13,720 nt of DNA from an uncultured beta proteobacterium (lineage in GTDB: Bacteria > Pseudomonadota > Gammaproteobacteria > Burkholderiales > Burkholderiaceae_B): positions 1 through 13,720 of the forward strand of contig CAIYCP010000607.1 of NCBI GenBank assembly GCA_903924715.1, given 5' to 3'. Both the position numbers and the translations under genes were made by a program. Numbering within the stretch: position 1 is the stretch's first letter; every line of letters starts with the position of its first letter. The notes under the pieces are model-generated. The model saw only the letters and a program-made list of their open reading frames with translations, did not search any database and was not told the DNA's origin. Below, piece by piece: positions 1 through 6,716 of the stretch.

Positions 1-307
1 GCGACACCCAGACGCCTTGGCCCCAGAACTGCCCGACTTGTTTGAGATCACCCGCGCCAAAGAGTTGTGCCTGAATGGGGATCAAAGCATTCATTACCCC
101 CATCAAGCCAACAAACACTGAGATATAGATGGCGATTGAAAGCGCCATTGTTGCAAGATCGACTGGGCTGGCATGGCCAGTCATGGCCGTATCAAGTACG
201 CCAAAAGCGATGCCTGCCCATGAACTGATCAACACCGGCCAGGACTGCTTCAGGATTGCCAGTAAGGTGACCTTAAAGGACTGGGTCGTCAAACTTAAAG
301 CCGTCAT
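1..307 (-). CDS. MATE-family multidrug/metabolite exporter, N-terminal part
   Basis: Reading leftward from the ATG at 307-305, the frame stays open to the window edge and gives about 102 residues. The start resembles the N-terminus of MATE (NorM/DinF-type) cation-coupled exporters: an amphipathic lead, then a first helix around residues 22-45 containing PVLISSWAGIAFGVLDTAMTG, then a second hydrophobic stretch, then the motif IPIQAQLFGAGD, which corresponds to the conserved segment after helix 2 in this family. These are inner-membrane antiporters of about 450 residues with twelve helices, so three quarters of the protein lies outside the window. The start codon overlaps the stop of the upstream glycosyltransferase gene (ATGA, 304-307), which implies co-transcription and translational coupling. 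The substrate cannot be told from this fragment. Confidence 0.8.
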   Translation of the reverse strand, partial: MTALSLTTQSFKVTLLAILKQSWPVLISSWAGIAFGVLDTAMTGHASPVDLATMALSIAIYISVFVGLMGVMNALIPIQAQLFGAGDLKQVGQFWGQGVWVS

Positions 308-2004
308 TGATTAGGGATTCGCAGTAAGCGATAACGATCGTAGCGATCGGCGCCGCGTGATCCTTGCCACAACACTTTAGCGACATCGCTATAGCCCGTT
401 GAGCCTTCTTCAAGTTGTTGAAGCGTGGTTTGCTGTAAGACAAAGGGGCAGCGCGAATCATAGGTAAAGGTGATGCCCTCAAACGCATACAGCGAGGCCC
501 GTGGCCCAAGCGATAAGCCTTGGGCACGCAGGCAAGTGGGTTGACCTGCTTGCGTAGCCACTTGGGCGAGTGCTTGTTTGACCTGTGCGGACATGGGGCG
601 ATAGCTGCGCACATAGTCAAGTGCTGGTAGCCATAGCAAGACCAGCAAAAGCCAGGTGAGAGTGAGGCCCGCCGCGCAAAGCATTGACCCGCGCCAAAGC
701 ACGGTTGGCCTAAAGCGTAGACGCCAGATCACAAGTGCGATCCAGCAAAGCGTGACGACTGCGGCTGCAATGACGGGCCACCATAATAGGCGCGGCTCGT
801 AGCCAACGGTTTGGCGGGCGATATTGAGTGAGATTTGTTTTGGAAGATTGAAGTGCAGCGCAAACCAGCCGATCCAGACGCACGCGATCGTAACTGAGAA
901 GCACATGAGGGCAAACCAGTCTAGCGTATTGATCACACCGCGCCGCATTGTGGGTAAAGCAAAGGCAGCGAGCGCAGCAAGCGGCATGACGAACAAAACG
1001 TATTCAGGCTCCCCCGGTTCTTGCAGTATGGGTAGCGTCAGCAGGACACCCAATACAAATGCGACGGGCAGCCAGATATGCGGGGCAGTGATCCAGCGGC
1101 GCCATTGCCAAAGTGCAAGCATCGCCAAAGGCCAGATCGGCCAAAGAAACCATGGCAAGTCGCGCAGCGGACGCATCGCAACCTCGAACTCTGGCAGACC
1201 AAGACGTGTCGTATTCCAGTGACGCCACGCTTCGATCCAGTCAGGATCTGCACGCGTGGCCAATGTCCACCACGTGGCGATCACTGCGCCAGCAAGTATC
1301 AGCGCCGTCAATACATGGTGACGCTTAGACCATAAGCCGCTGCGCGGGTGCAGGGCAAATAGCACGGCAAACAAAACAGGTAAGAGGCCGGGCCAAGCGC
1401 GACTTAAAAAGGCACCGGAGATCGCGAAGGCGAGCAGCCCTGCGCCCATTAGTGGCTTGTCTAACATGCGGGCTAAGGCAAAAAAGGCGAGGGCGTGGCA
1501 GGCGATATGGGCCGGAACGATTGAGGTTTCGTGCAAGCGCGCCAAGATTCCGATGGTCGCCAGCATGAGCAGCATTGCGGCATCCGCAAGCAGTCTTCCG
1601 TAGTCTTTGACTGAGGGTTCGCCACCAAAGGGTAGCGCGAGCGGCTGGGCTTCGGTGCGTCGACCGAGTAAATAAGTGCCGTACCATAACGAGCTTAAGG
1701 TCACTGCAAACCAGACTAAGTTCGCAAGCCTTGAGGCAATGACGTCACCGACGAGTGAGCCAAAGACGGAAATCAGCGCGCCACCAAACCACATCGCTAA
1801 CGGACCGTCTTGCGCTAAGGCAAGCGAGCCGATGTGGGTAGTCAGCCAACCACCTTCGCCACGCAAGGCTGAGAGCATGGTCGCCAAACCCACGACATCA
1901 TCCGTCTTCCAGGGATCACGCCCGAGCAAACCGGCCACGATGTACCCGAAGGCCAAGGCAAACAACAATAGCCGCGGTAATTTAACCGTGGCGATTGCGG
2001 TCAT
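304..2004 (-). CDS. ArnT-like membrane glycosyltransferase (PMT/GT83 superfamily)
   Basis: A polytopic membrane protein of 566 residues from this start. After a first helix (about residues 11-26) comes an acidic periplasmic loop with GRDPWKTDD. In the GT-C fold, as in ArnT and PMT enzymes, a loop Asp at this position is the catalytic or metal-binding residue. Many further hydrophobic helices follow, then a C-terminal soluble domain. Such enzymes use polyprenyl-phosphate-linked sugars in the inner membrane and modify periplasmic acceptors; the sugar and acceptor here are unknown. Start choice: the frame also has a GTG at 2037 (577 residues), but the predicted promoter places the transcription start at about 2037, so I prefer the ATG at 2004. 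Neither start has a clear Shine-Dalgarno. The gene overlaps the MATE gene downstream by four bases. Family call is good, precise function open. Confidence 0.8.
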   Translation of the reverse strand: MTAIATVKLPRLLLFALAFGYIVAGLLGRDPWKTDDVVGLATMLSALRGEGGWLTTHIGSLALAQDGPLAMWFGGALISVFGSLVGDVIASRLANLVWFAVTLSSLWYGTYLLGRRTEAQPLALPFGGEPSVKDYGRLLADAAMLLMLATIGILARLHETSIVPAHIACHALAFFALARMLDKPLMGAGLLAFAISGAFLSRAWPGLLPVLFAVLFALHPRSGLWSKRHHVLTALILAGAVIATWWTLATRADPDWIEAWRHWNTTRLGLPEFEVAMRPLRDLPWFLWPIWPLAMLALWQWRRWITAPHIWLPVAFVLGVLLTLPILQEPGEPEYVLFVMPLAALAAFALPTMRRGVINTLDWFALMCFSVTIACVWIGWFALHFNLPKQISLNIARQTVGYEPRLLWWPVIAAAVVTLCWIALVIWRLRFRPTVLWRGSMLCAAGLTLTWLLLVLLWLPALDYVRSYRPMSAQVKQALAQVATQAGQPTCLRAQGLSLGPRASLYAFEGITFTYDSRCPFVLQQTTLQQLEEGSTGYSDVAKVLWQGSRGADRYDRYRLLRIPNQ

Positions 2005-2043
2005 GCGTGCGGGGGTGGCGGGGTGCTTGGGTGACACGGTCGA

Positions 2044-2071
2044 AATATACCCTGCAAGGTCGTTCTGACAA
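2044..2071 (-). promoter_or_regulatory. Putative sigma70-type promoter of the glycosyltransferase-MATE operon
   Basis: On the minus strand, TTGTCA (2071-2066) is followed after 16 bases by TATATT (2049-2044). Each hexamer matches consensus at five of six positions. The predicted start of transcription is near 2037, at the alternative GTG codon. The -35 hexamer is built partly from the U-tract of the rpmE2 terminator. Inferred from sequence only. Confidence 0.5.
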
Positions 2072-2094
2072 AAAAAAGGCAGCCAAAGGCTGCC
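2070..2094 (-). terminator. Rho-independent terminator of rpmE2
   Basis: Read on the minus strand, a seven-base-pair stem GGCAGCC/GGCTGCC with a TTT loop (2094-2078) is followed directly by eight T residues (2077-2070). It begins 33 bases past the rpmE2 stop codon. This is a textbook intrinsic terminator for leftward transcription. Confidence 0.92.
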
Positions 2095-2127
2095 CCGGTT
2101 TACGCAAAATGATCGTTGAAGATCAAA

Positions 2128-2394
2128 TTAAGCAGAAGCCTTTTTGGTACCCGAAGTGCGAGCAAAACGCGCACGGAATTTCTCGACACGACCGGTTTCA
2201 ACCAGACGCGTTTGGGCGCCAGTGTAAAAAGGATGTGATTCAGAAGTGACGTCGCATTTGAATAAAGGCATGGTCTTGCCATCGATTTCGATGGTTTCGC
2301 GGCTGGTGAGCGTTGAACGCGTCACGAACTTGTTGCCAGTTTGCAGGTCAACAAAGGCCACGTCTTGATATTTTGGGTGAATGCCGTCTTTCAT
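2128..2394 (-). CDS. rpmE2: 50S ribosomal protein L31, type B
   Basis: An 88-residue protein starting MKDGIHPKY. It carries the family signature around residues 45-65 (IDGKTMPLFKCDVTSESHPFYTG) and a basic C-terminus (VEKFRARFART). It lacks the CxxC zinc-binding cysteines of type A L31, which marks it as the zinc-independent type B paralogue. In zinc-responsive bacteria this paralogue can replace the zinc form; in many betaproteobacteria it is the only L31. The frame is open 16 codons further upstream, but the ATG at 2394 matches the family N-terminus and has a good Shine-Dalgarno, AAAGGA, six bases before it. The promoter and terminator around it suggest a single-gene transcript. No Zur-like operator was recognised, though I could not search for one systematically. 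Confidence 0.95.
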   Translation of the reverse strand: MKDGIHPKYQDVAFVDLQTGNKFVTRSTLTSRETIEIDGKTMPLFKCDVTSESHPFYTGAQTRLVETGRVEKFRARFARTSGTKKASA

Positions 2395-2433
2395 TTTGAA
2401 TCCTTTAAGGTTGTTCGGGTCGCCTGTGGGGTG

Positions 2434-2449
2434 GTCTGCCAAAGCAGAC
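2434..2449 (-). promoter_or_regulatory. Hairpin in the rpmE2 5' leader
   Basis: A perfect six-base-pair inverted repeat, GTCTGC/GCAGAC with a four-base loop (UUUG in the RNA), lies in the roughly 90-base leader between the predicted rpmE2 transcription start and its ATG. No T-tract follows, so it is not a terminator. A role in ribosomal-protein autoregulation or mRNA stability is only a guess. Confidence 0.4.
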
Positions 2450-2490
2450 TACATCTTCCAACCCACCACGCATCCTGAGTTCAGCCCACG

Positions 2491-2519
2491 ATTCTACAGT
2501 GAATAGGTGTTTTTAGCAA
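2491..2519 (-). promoter_or_regulatory. Putative sigma70-type promoter of rpmE2
   Basis: On the minus strand, TTGCTA (2519-2514) and TAGAAT (2496-2491) are separated by exactly 17 bases. The -10 matches at five of six positions and the -35 at four. Predicted transcription starts near 2484, giving a leader of about 90 bases before rpmE2. Confidence 0.65.
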
Positions 2520-2527
2520 AGCGGCAA

Positions 2528-2536
2528 TGCTATTCT
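2528..2536 (+). promoter_or_regulatory. Possible extended -10 element for the spermidine-synthase-like gene
   Basis: TGC followed by TATTCT fits the extended -10 pattern (TGn plus hexamer), and no good -35 is visible. It faces away from the rpmE2 promoter, and transcription would start near 2543, about 45 bases ahead of the gene at 2589. Weak evidence. Confidence 0.3.
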
Positions 2537-2588
2537 GACGCCCAGATCTAGTTAAAAGGTCTTTTTAAAACAAGCCCTTGGAGAACGC

Positions 2589-3347
2589 ATGGCGTCACGC
2601 AAGCATGAAATTCCCACAGTATCAGAGGCGGCCGGCGTCCGTTACCTGCATTTTGGCACTGAGTGGGTGCAAGGCGCGATGTGGGTGGCTCAGCCCGTCG
2701 AGCTGGTGCTCGAGTACACGGCCCAAATGATGGCTTGGTTGCTTTTTCTGAGTCCACCGCGCGGTCAGGCTTTGGGTTTGTTGGGCTTGGGGGCGGGCTC
2801 GTTGGCCAGATTTTGCCTAAAACATACTACCTATCCCTTGCGGGTGGTTGAATGGAATCCTCTTGTGACTGCAGCGTGTGAGTTCTATTTTAAGTTGCCT
2901 AGACCTGCTCGAATGACGATTGAACATTGTGATGCCGGGACCTGGGTGGCCGAACCCGAGCAGCGGGCAAGTTGTTCAGTCCTGATGGTCGATATTTATG
3001 ATGGTCAGGCGCGGGGGCCTGTTCGGGATTCGGTGGCGTTTTATCAAAATTGCCGCGCAGTGCTCACTGACGTGGGGGTGTTAACCGTTAATTTATTTGG
3101 TGCACATGCGAGTTTTGAGCGCAACATTCGTAACCTGAGCCAGGCCTTTGACGGCAGGTTGCTGCTGTTGCCTCAAATTGACGCAGGCAATCAAATTGTT
3201 TTGGCATTTAAAGGGCCAAAGCTTGAGATCTCGATCGAACGGTTACTATCGCGCGCCGAAGACGTTGAATTGCTCTATGGCCTACCCGCAAAAAAATGGG
3301 CACGTTCAATGCTAGGGCGCGCTCAAAACTCAATGTTAGTGATTTAA
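2589..3347 (+). CDS. Spermidine-synthase-like protein (SAM-methyltransferase fold)
   Basis: A 252-residue soluble protein with a Rossmann-like core of the SpeE/methyltransferase type. Visible landmarks are an N-terminal strand segment with RYLHFG and WVQGAMW (residues 18-32), a glycine-rich nucleotide loop LGLGAGS at 65-71, an acidic residue after strand 2 (VVEWNP, Glu88) that would bind a ribose, and VDIYDG at 134-139, corresponding to the catalytic acidic loop of aminopropyltransferases (Asp135 and Asp138). The motif is not the classical GGGDGG form, so true spermidine synthesis is uncertain and the real substrate is unknown. The start is supported by GGAGA a few bases upstream. It is divergent from rpmE2, and the next gene begins 23 bases after its stop. 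No decarboxylase gene (speD/speA) is in the window. Confidence 0.75.
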   Translation: MASRKHEIPTVSEAAGVRYLHFGTEWVQGAMWVAQPVELVLEYTAQMMAWLLFLSPPRGQALGLLGLGAGSLARFCLKHTTYPLRVVEWNPLVTAACEFYFKLPRPARMTIEHCDAGTWVAEPEQRASCSVLMVDIYDGQARGPVRDSVAFYQNCRAVLTDVGVLTVNLFGAHASFERNIRNLSQAFDGRLLLLPQIDAGNQIVLAFKGPKLEISIERLLSRAEDVELLYGLPAKKWARSMLGRAQNSMLVI

Positions 3348-3370
3348 GATTCGCATGAAAGGTTTGTTCA

Positions 3371-4336
3371 ATGATTGATCGGGTACGCGCTTCAGTTTGG
3401 CTATGTGTCCTTGTGCTGTTGGGCGCGGGAAGCGCTTGGGCGCAAACCAAATCGGTGATGGTGTTGGCCACTGATCGTGAGCCCCGTACGCAGGCGATGC
3501 AAGAGGGCCTGCGTGACGCCTTGAAGGTGGGTGGTTTTGTTGAGGGGCGTCAGTTTAAGTTTGTGACAGAAGTGGTCGCGACTGATGAGCAATCGCTTGC
3601 GCAGCGCACACAGAGTATGGCTGCTTCACGCCCCGATGTTTTAGTTGCACTTTCAATACCTGCTGCGCAGAGCTTTATCCAACACACCAAGCAAATACCA
3701 ATCGTTTTTGCCGGCGTAACCGACCCGGTGAAAGCAGAACTGGTGCCAAGCTGGGCGGCCTCTGGGACGACTGTGACGGGTGTGTCTGATCTGTTGCCGA
3801 TGGCGCGCCGAGTGGCGTTGATCCGTCAAGTCGTGCCGCAAGCTCGACGGGTAGGGGTGGTCTATAACCCGTCGGATGCCGCCTCGGTGGCCGTCATTCG
3901 AGAGTTTCAAGAGCTCGTCAGCAAGGCGGGGATGTTGATGGTCGAGGTCGCGGCCCCACGTGCCATCGATGTGCCGGCAGCAGCGCGTAGCCTACTGGGC
4001 AAAGTGGATGTCCTGCATACTTTTTGGGATTCAAATACGCAGGCTTCTTACGCGGGACTGGTAAAAGTGGCCAACGATGCCAAGATCGTGCTGTTGGCGT
4101 CAGACACGGCAAGCCTCAGGCTTGGCGCCTCGGCGGCGCTCGTGATTGCAGAGCGCGAAATCGGGGCCGCTGCGGGCCGCCAGGTTGTCAGGATCTTACG
4201 AGGCACTAAGCCGGGCACGATTACGCCTGAAGTGCTGTCTGTCGCGCAGACGCAAGTGAACCTGGTGGCTGCTAAGCTGCAAGGGTTAAGTCTTTCTGAC
4301 GCACTCATGAAGACTGCGGTTGTTATCGTCAAATAG
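3371..4336 (+). CDS. Periplasmic substrate-binding protein, ABC_sub_bind family
   Basis: A 321-residue exported protein. Residues 1-24 form a signal peptide with a hydrophobic core and a signal peptidase I site AWA before Gln25; there is no lipobox. The mature part has the two-lobed layout of the ABC_sub_bind (TrpX-like) family: RPDVLVALSIPAAQSF (87-102), then IPIVFAGVTDPVKAELV, then VGVVYNPSD (161-169) opening the second lobe. Relatives bind small molecules, including aromatic amino acids, for ABC importers. No permease or ATPase gene is next to it, so its partner must be elsewhere or it works alone. The start is supported by GAAAGG eight bases upstream. It lies 23 bases after the spermidine-synthase-like gene and may share its transcript. 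The ligand is unknown. Confidence 0.82.
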   Translation: MIDRVRASVWLCVLVLLGAGSAWAQTKSVMVLATDREPRTQAMQEGLRDALKVGGFVEGRQFKFVTEVVATDEQSLAQRTQSMAASRPDVLVALSIPAAQSFIQHTKQIPIVFAGVTDPVKAELVPSWAASGTTVTGVSDLLPMARRVALIRQVVPQARRVGVVYNPSDAASVAVIREFQELVSKAGMLMVEVAAPRAIDVPAAARSLLGKVDVLHTFWDSNTQASYAGLVKVANDAKIVLLASDTASLRLGASAALVIAEREIGAAAGRQVVRILRGTKPGTITPEVLSVAQTQVNLVAAKLQGLSLSDALMKTAVVIVK

Positions 4337-4435
4337 TCATTAGCGGCAAGCAACATTTGTAAGCGATAATGTCCGGACTGAGCCGAATCTTCGGGCAGAC
4401 GATTTTGTCCTAAATACTCAACAAGTAGCCTCACT

Positions 4436-5200
4436 ATGATCGATCTCGGTATCAATATTGACCACGTCGCGACGCTTCGTCAGCAACGCCATACGACTTA
4501 TCCCGATCCGATCGCGGCGGCCTTGTTGGCCGAAGAAGCGGGTGCCGATCTCATTACCTTGCACTTGCGCGAAGACCGACGCCACATTCAAGACGCAGAT
4601 GTTTTTGCATTGCGTCCAAAATTGCGAACGCGGATGAACCTAGAATGCGCAATCACACCAGAGATGCTGAAGATTGCCTGTCAGGTGGTCCCGCAAGACG
4701 TCTGTTTAGTGCCTGAAAAACGCGCTGAGTTAACGACTGAAGGTGGTCTGGATGTGGCGGGTGCCTTCGAGGTGGTCGGTACTGCAGTGAAACAGTTGCA
4801 AGGTAGCGGGATTCGAGTCTCGCTTTTTATTGATCCTGATGCCACGCAAATTCGTGCTGCTGCCGATACCGGGGCCAGCGTCATCGAATTGCATACGGGT
4901 GCTTATGCAGAGGCAACTTCTGAGGCCGTGATTGCGCACGAAATCAAGCGACTCGAACAAGCGATTCGCGTGGCCGTGGGTTTGGGCTTGCGGGTCAATG
5001 CTGGGCATGGGCTGCATTTTGCAAACGTGGCTGCGATCGCGGCACTTGAAGGGATTGCCGAGTTGAACATTGGCCATGCAATTGTGGCGCAGGCGATTTT
5101 TGATGGCTGGGTAAACACCATCCGCAACATGAAAGCTGCGATGATTACGGCTCGGCTTAATGCGCAGCGCGGCGTATTACTGCAAACGCACAAAAACTAA
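4436..5200 (+). CDS. pdxJ: Pyridoxine 5'-phosphate synthase
   Basis: A 254-residue cytosolic TIM-barrel enzyme that condenses 1-deoxy-D-xylulose 5-phosphate with 3-amino-2-oxopropyl phosphate, the ring-closing step of the DXP-dependent vitamin B6 pathway. The N-terminus GINIDHVATLRQQR is diagnostic. Active-site residues match E. coli PdxJ with a constant offset of two: His43 and Arg45 (HLREDRRH), His50, Glu70 (MNLEC) and His191 (VNAGHGL). Full length for the family. The ATG at 4436 gives the standard N-terminus, but the Shine-Dalgarno is weak. It is the first gene of a tight five-gene run; acpS begins 14 bases after its stop, an arrangement common in proteobacteria. The 99 bases before it hold no convincing promoter or terminator. 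Confidence 0.97.
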   Translation: MIDLGINIDHVATLRQQRHTTYPDPIAAALLAEEAGADLITLHLREDRRHIQDADVFALRPKLRTRMNLECAITPEMLKIACQVVPQDVCLVPEKRAELTTEGGLDVAGAFEVVGTAVKQLQGSGIRVSLFIDPDATQIRAAADTGASVIELHTGAYAEATSEAVIAHEIKRLEQAIRVAVGLGLRVNAGHGLHFANVAAIAALEGIAELNIGHAIVAQAIFDGWVNTIRNMKAAMITARLNAQRGVLLQTHKN

Positions 5201-5214
5201 AAAGGTCGCTGCTT

Positions 5215-5643
5215 GTGAACGCCATTGCCGGTATCGGAACTGACCTGGTCAAAATGGATCGAATCGACCAAGCCTGGCAGCGCCATCCCGAGCGGTTCCC
5301 CGAAAAAATTTTAGGTGTGGATGAGTTACGTGTTTTTCATGCACGGGCGGCACGCGATCGTGCCCGCGGCGTGCGTTATTTAGCGACGCGCTTCGCAGCC
5401 AAAGAAGCGTTTTCAAAAGCGATTGGTTTGGGTATGCGTATGCCAATGTGGTGGAGTCGCATGCAGACCTTGAACGCGCCGGGCGGCCGGCCGAAGATCG
5501 TATTAGCGTCACCATTGGCTGAGTGGTACGCCGAACGTTTTGGTGCAGCGCACGTGTCGCTCACTGACGAATCCGAATACGGTGCAGCTTATGTGGTTGT
5601 TGAAGCTTTGCCACCTAGCAGCCCATCCTGTCCTTCGAACTGA
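5215..5643 (+). CDS. acpS: Holo-[acyl-carrier-protein] synthase
   Basis: A 142-residue 4'-phosphopantetheinyl transferase. It moves the phosphopantetheine arm of CoA onto a serine of acyl carrier protein, making it active for fatty acid synthesis. Both magnesium-binding motifs are present: GIGTDLV with Asp10, and RFAAKEAFSKAIG with Glu64 (58-70). The start is GTG, with AAAAAGG about nine bases upstream; the conserved N-terminus allows no later start. The protein is slightly longer than the usual 125 or so residues, owing to a Pro/Ser-rich C-terminal tail after YVVVEA. It lies 14 bases after pdxJ and 11 before nagZ, so the genes are almost certainly co-transcribed. Confidence 0.96.
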   Translation: MNAIAGIGTDLVKMDRIDQAWQRHPERFPEKILGVDELRVFHARAARDRARGVRYLATRFAAKEAFSKAIGLGMRMPMWWSRMQTLNAPGGRPKIVLASPLAEWYAERFGAAHVSLTDESEYGAAYVVVEALPPSSPSCPSN

Positions 5644-5654
5644 CGAGAGCTATT

Positions 5655-6716
5655 TTGAATAATTCCCAAAAAACGCCAACGCTAGAACGTGGTCCTTTAA
5701 TGGTAGACGTGGCAGGCCACGTACTCACAGCAAGCGAAAAAAAGAGACTGCAGCATCCTTTGGTGGGTGGTGTGATTTTATTTGCGCGTAACTTCGAAAA
5801 TTGTGCTCAGCTGGTGGCCTTGACACGCAGTATTCATCAACTGCGTACGCCCCGTTTACTGATTGCTGTCGATCACGAAGGTGGACGTGTTCAGCGTTTT
5901 CGTTCTGACGGTTTTACGCGTTTGCCCACTATGCGCAGCCTAGGTGAGTACTGGATGCAAGCCCCGTTGCAGGCGATGCGTATGGCCTCGGATGTGGGCT
6001 ACGTATTGGGCGCAGAGCTGCGGGCGTGCGACGTCGACTTGAGTTTTACCCCTGTTCTTGACCTCGATTACGGCGTCAGTTCTGTGATTGGTGATCGTGC
6101 CTTTCATCGCGATCCGCGCGTCGTTGCAATGTTGGCACGTGCCCTGGCACAGGGCCTCAGCTTCGCCGGTATGGCAGCGTGCGGAAAACATTTTCCGGGG
6201 CATGGTGCAGTTTCTGCAGACTCTCATCTCGCGATTCCGCGCGACCATCGTTCGTTGAAGCGGATCCTTGAAGAAGACGCCGCACCCTATCAATGGCTTG
6301 GCGATCAAGTCATCTCGTCTGTGATGCCGGCGCACGTGATTTATTCTAAGGTCGACAAGAATCCAGCCGGGTTTTCTGAAAAATGGATTAAAGATATCTT
6401 GCGCGCAAAGCTTCAGTACGACGGCGTTGTGTTTTCAGATGACCTCACCATGGAAGGGGCGAGCGTTGCGGGCGACATTCTTGCACGCGCCAAGGCTGCG
6501 CTCAAGGCGGGATGCGATATGGCGTTAGTGTGTAATCGTCCGGATCTTGCCGATGATTTATTGCTTCGGCTGTCGCATCGTTCTGCTCCGGCGTCTGTGT
6601 CGCGTATCGCGCGTTTGATGCCCACGACAACGGCACCTGATTGGCAGTCATTGCTCAAGCAATCGGCTTACCGACGCGCTCTTGAATCGGTTCGTGAACT
6701 CAATGAGCGAACCTGA
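5655..6716 (+). CDS. nagZ: Beta-N-acetylhexosaminidase of peptidoglycan recycling
   Basis: A 353-residue glycoside hydrolase family 3 enzyme. It removes N-acetylglucosamine from anhydro-muropeptides in the cytosol, and its products can signal beta-lactamase induction in some bacteria. Motifs in order: PLVGGVILFARN (35-46), substrate-binding VDHEGGRVQRFR (72-83), the flexible catalytic loop KHFPGHG with a following DSH (178-191), and the nucleophile segment VVFSDDLTMEG (258-268, probable nucleophile Asp262). The start is TTG, with GAGAG five bases upstream. An internal ATG at 5700 would match the length of E. coli NagZ better but has no ribosome site, so the N-terminus could be 15 residues shorter. 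The gene overlaps the start of uvrC by 14 bases. Confidence 0.95.
   Translation: MNNSQKTPTLERGPLMVDVAGHVLTASEKKRLQHPLVGGVILFARNFENCAQLVALTRSIHQLRTPRLLIAVDHEGGRVQRFRSDGFTRLPTMRSLGEYWMQAPLQAMRMASDVGYVLGAELRACDVDLSFTPVLDLDYGVSSVIGDRAFHRDPRVVAMLARALAQGLSFAGMAACGKHFPGHGAVSADSHLAIPRDHRSLKRILEEDAAPYQWLGDQVISSVMPAHVIYSKVDKNPAGFSEKWIKDILRAKLQYDGVVFSDDLTMEGASVAGDILARAKAALKAGCDMALVCNRPDLADDLLLRLSHRSAPASVSRIARLMPTTTAPDWQSLLKQSAYRRALESVRELNERT

Noticed and set aside
824..2068. Opposite-strand and alternate-frame open frames over the glycosyltransferase gene (up to about 130 codons)
   Set aside because: They lie wholly in antisense or other frames of a clear gene, have no recognisable domains, and show low-complexity composition expected of shadows.
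2395..2442. Longer rpmE2 from an upstream ATG at 2442
   Set aside because: The extra 16 residues do not match the family and include the Shine-Dalgarno of the ATG at 2394.
4371..4378. Palindrome GTCCGGAC before pdxJ as an operator or terminator
   Set aside because: Eight bases only, no loop or T-tract, and no known regulator site recognised.
4048..4455. A 135-codon minus-strand frame spanning the end of the binding-protein gene and the start of pdxJ
   Set aside because: It is antisense to two well-supported genes, has no recognisable motif and no ribosome site that stands out.
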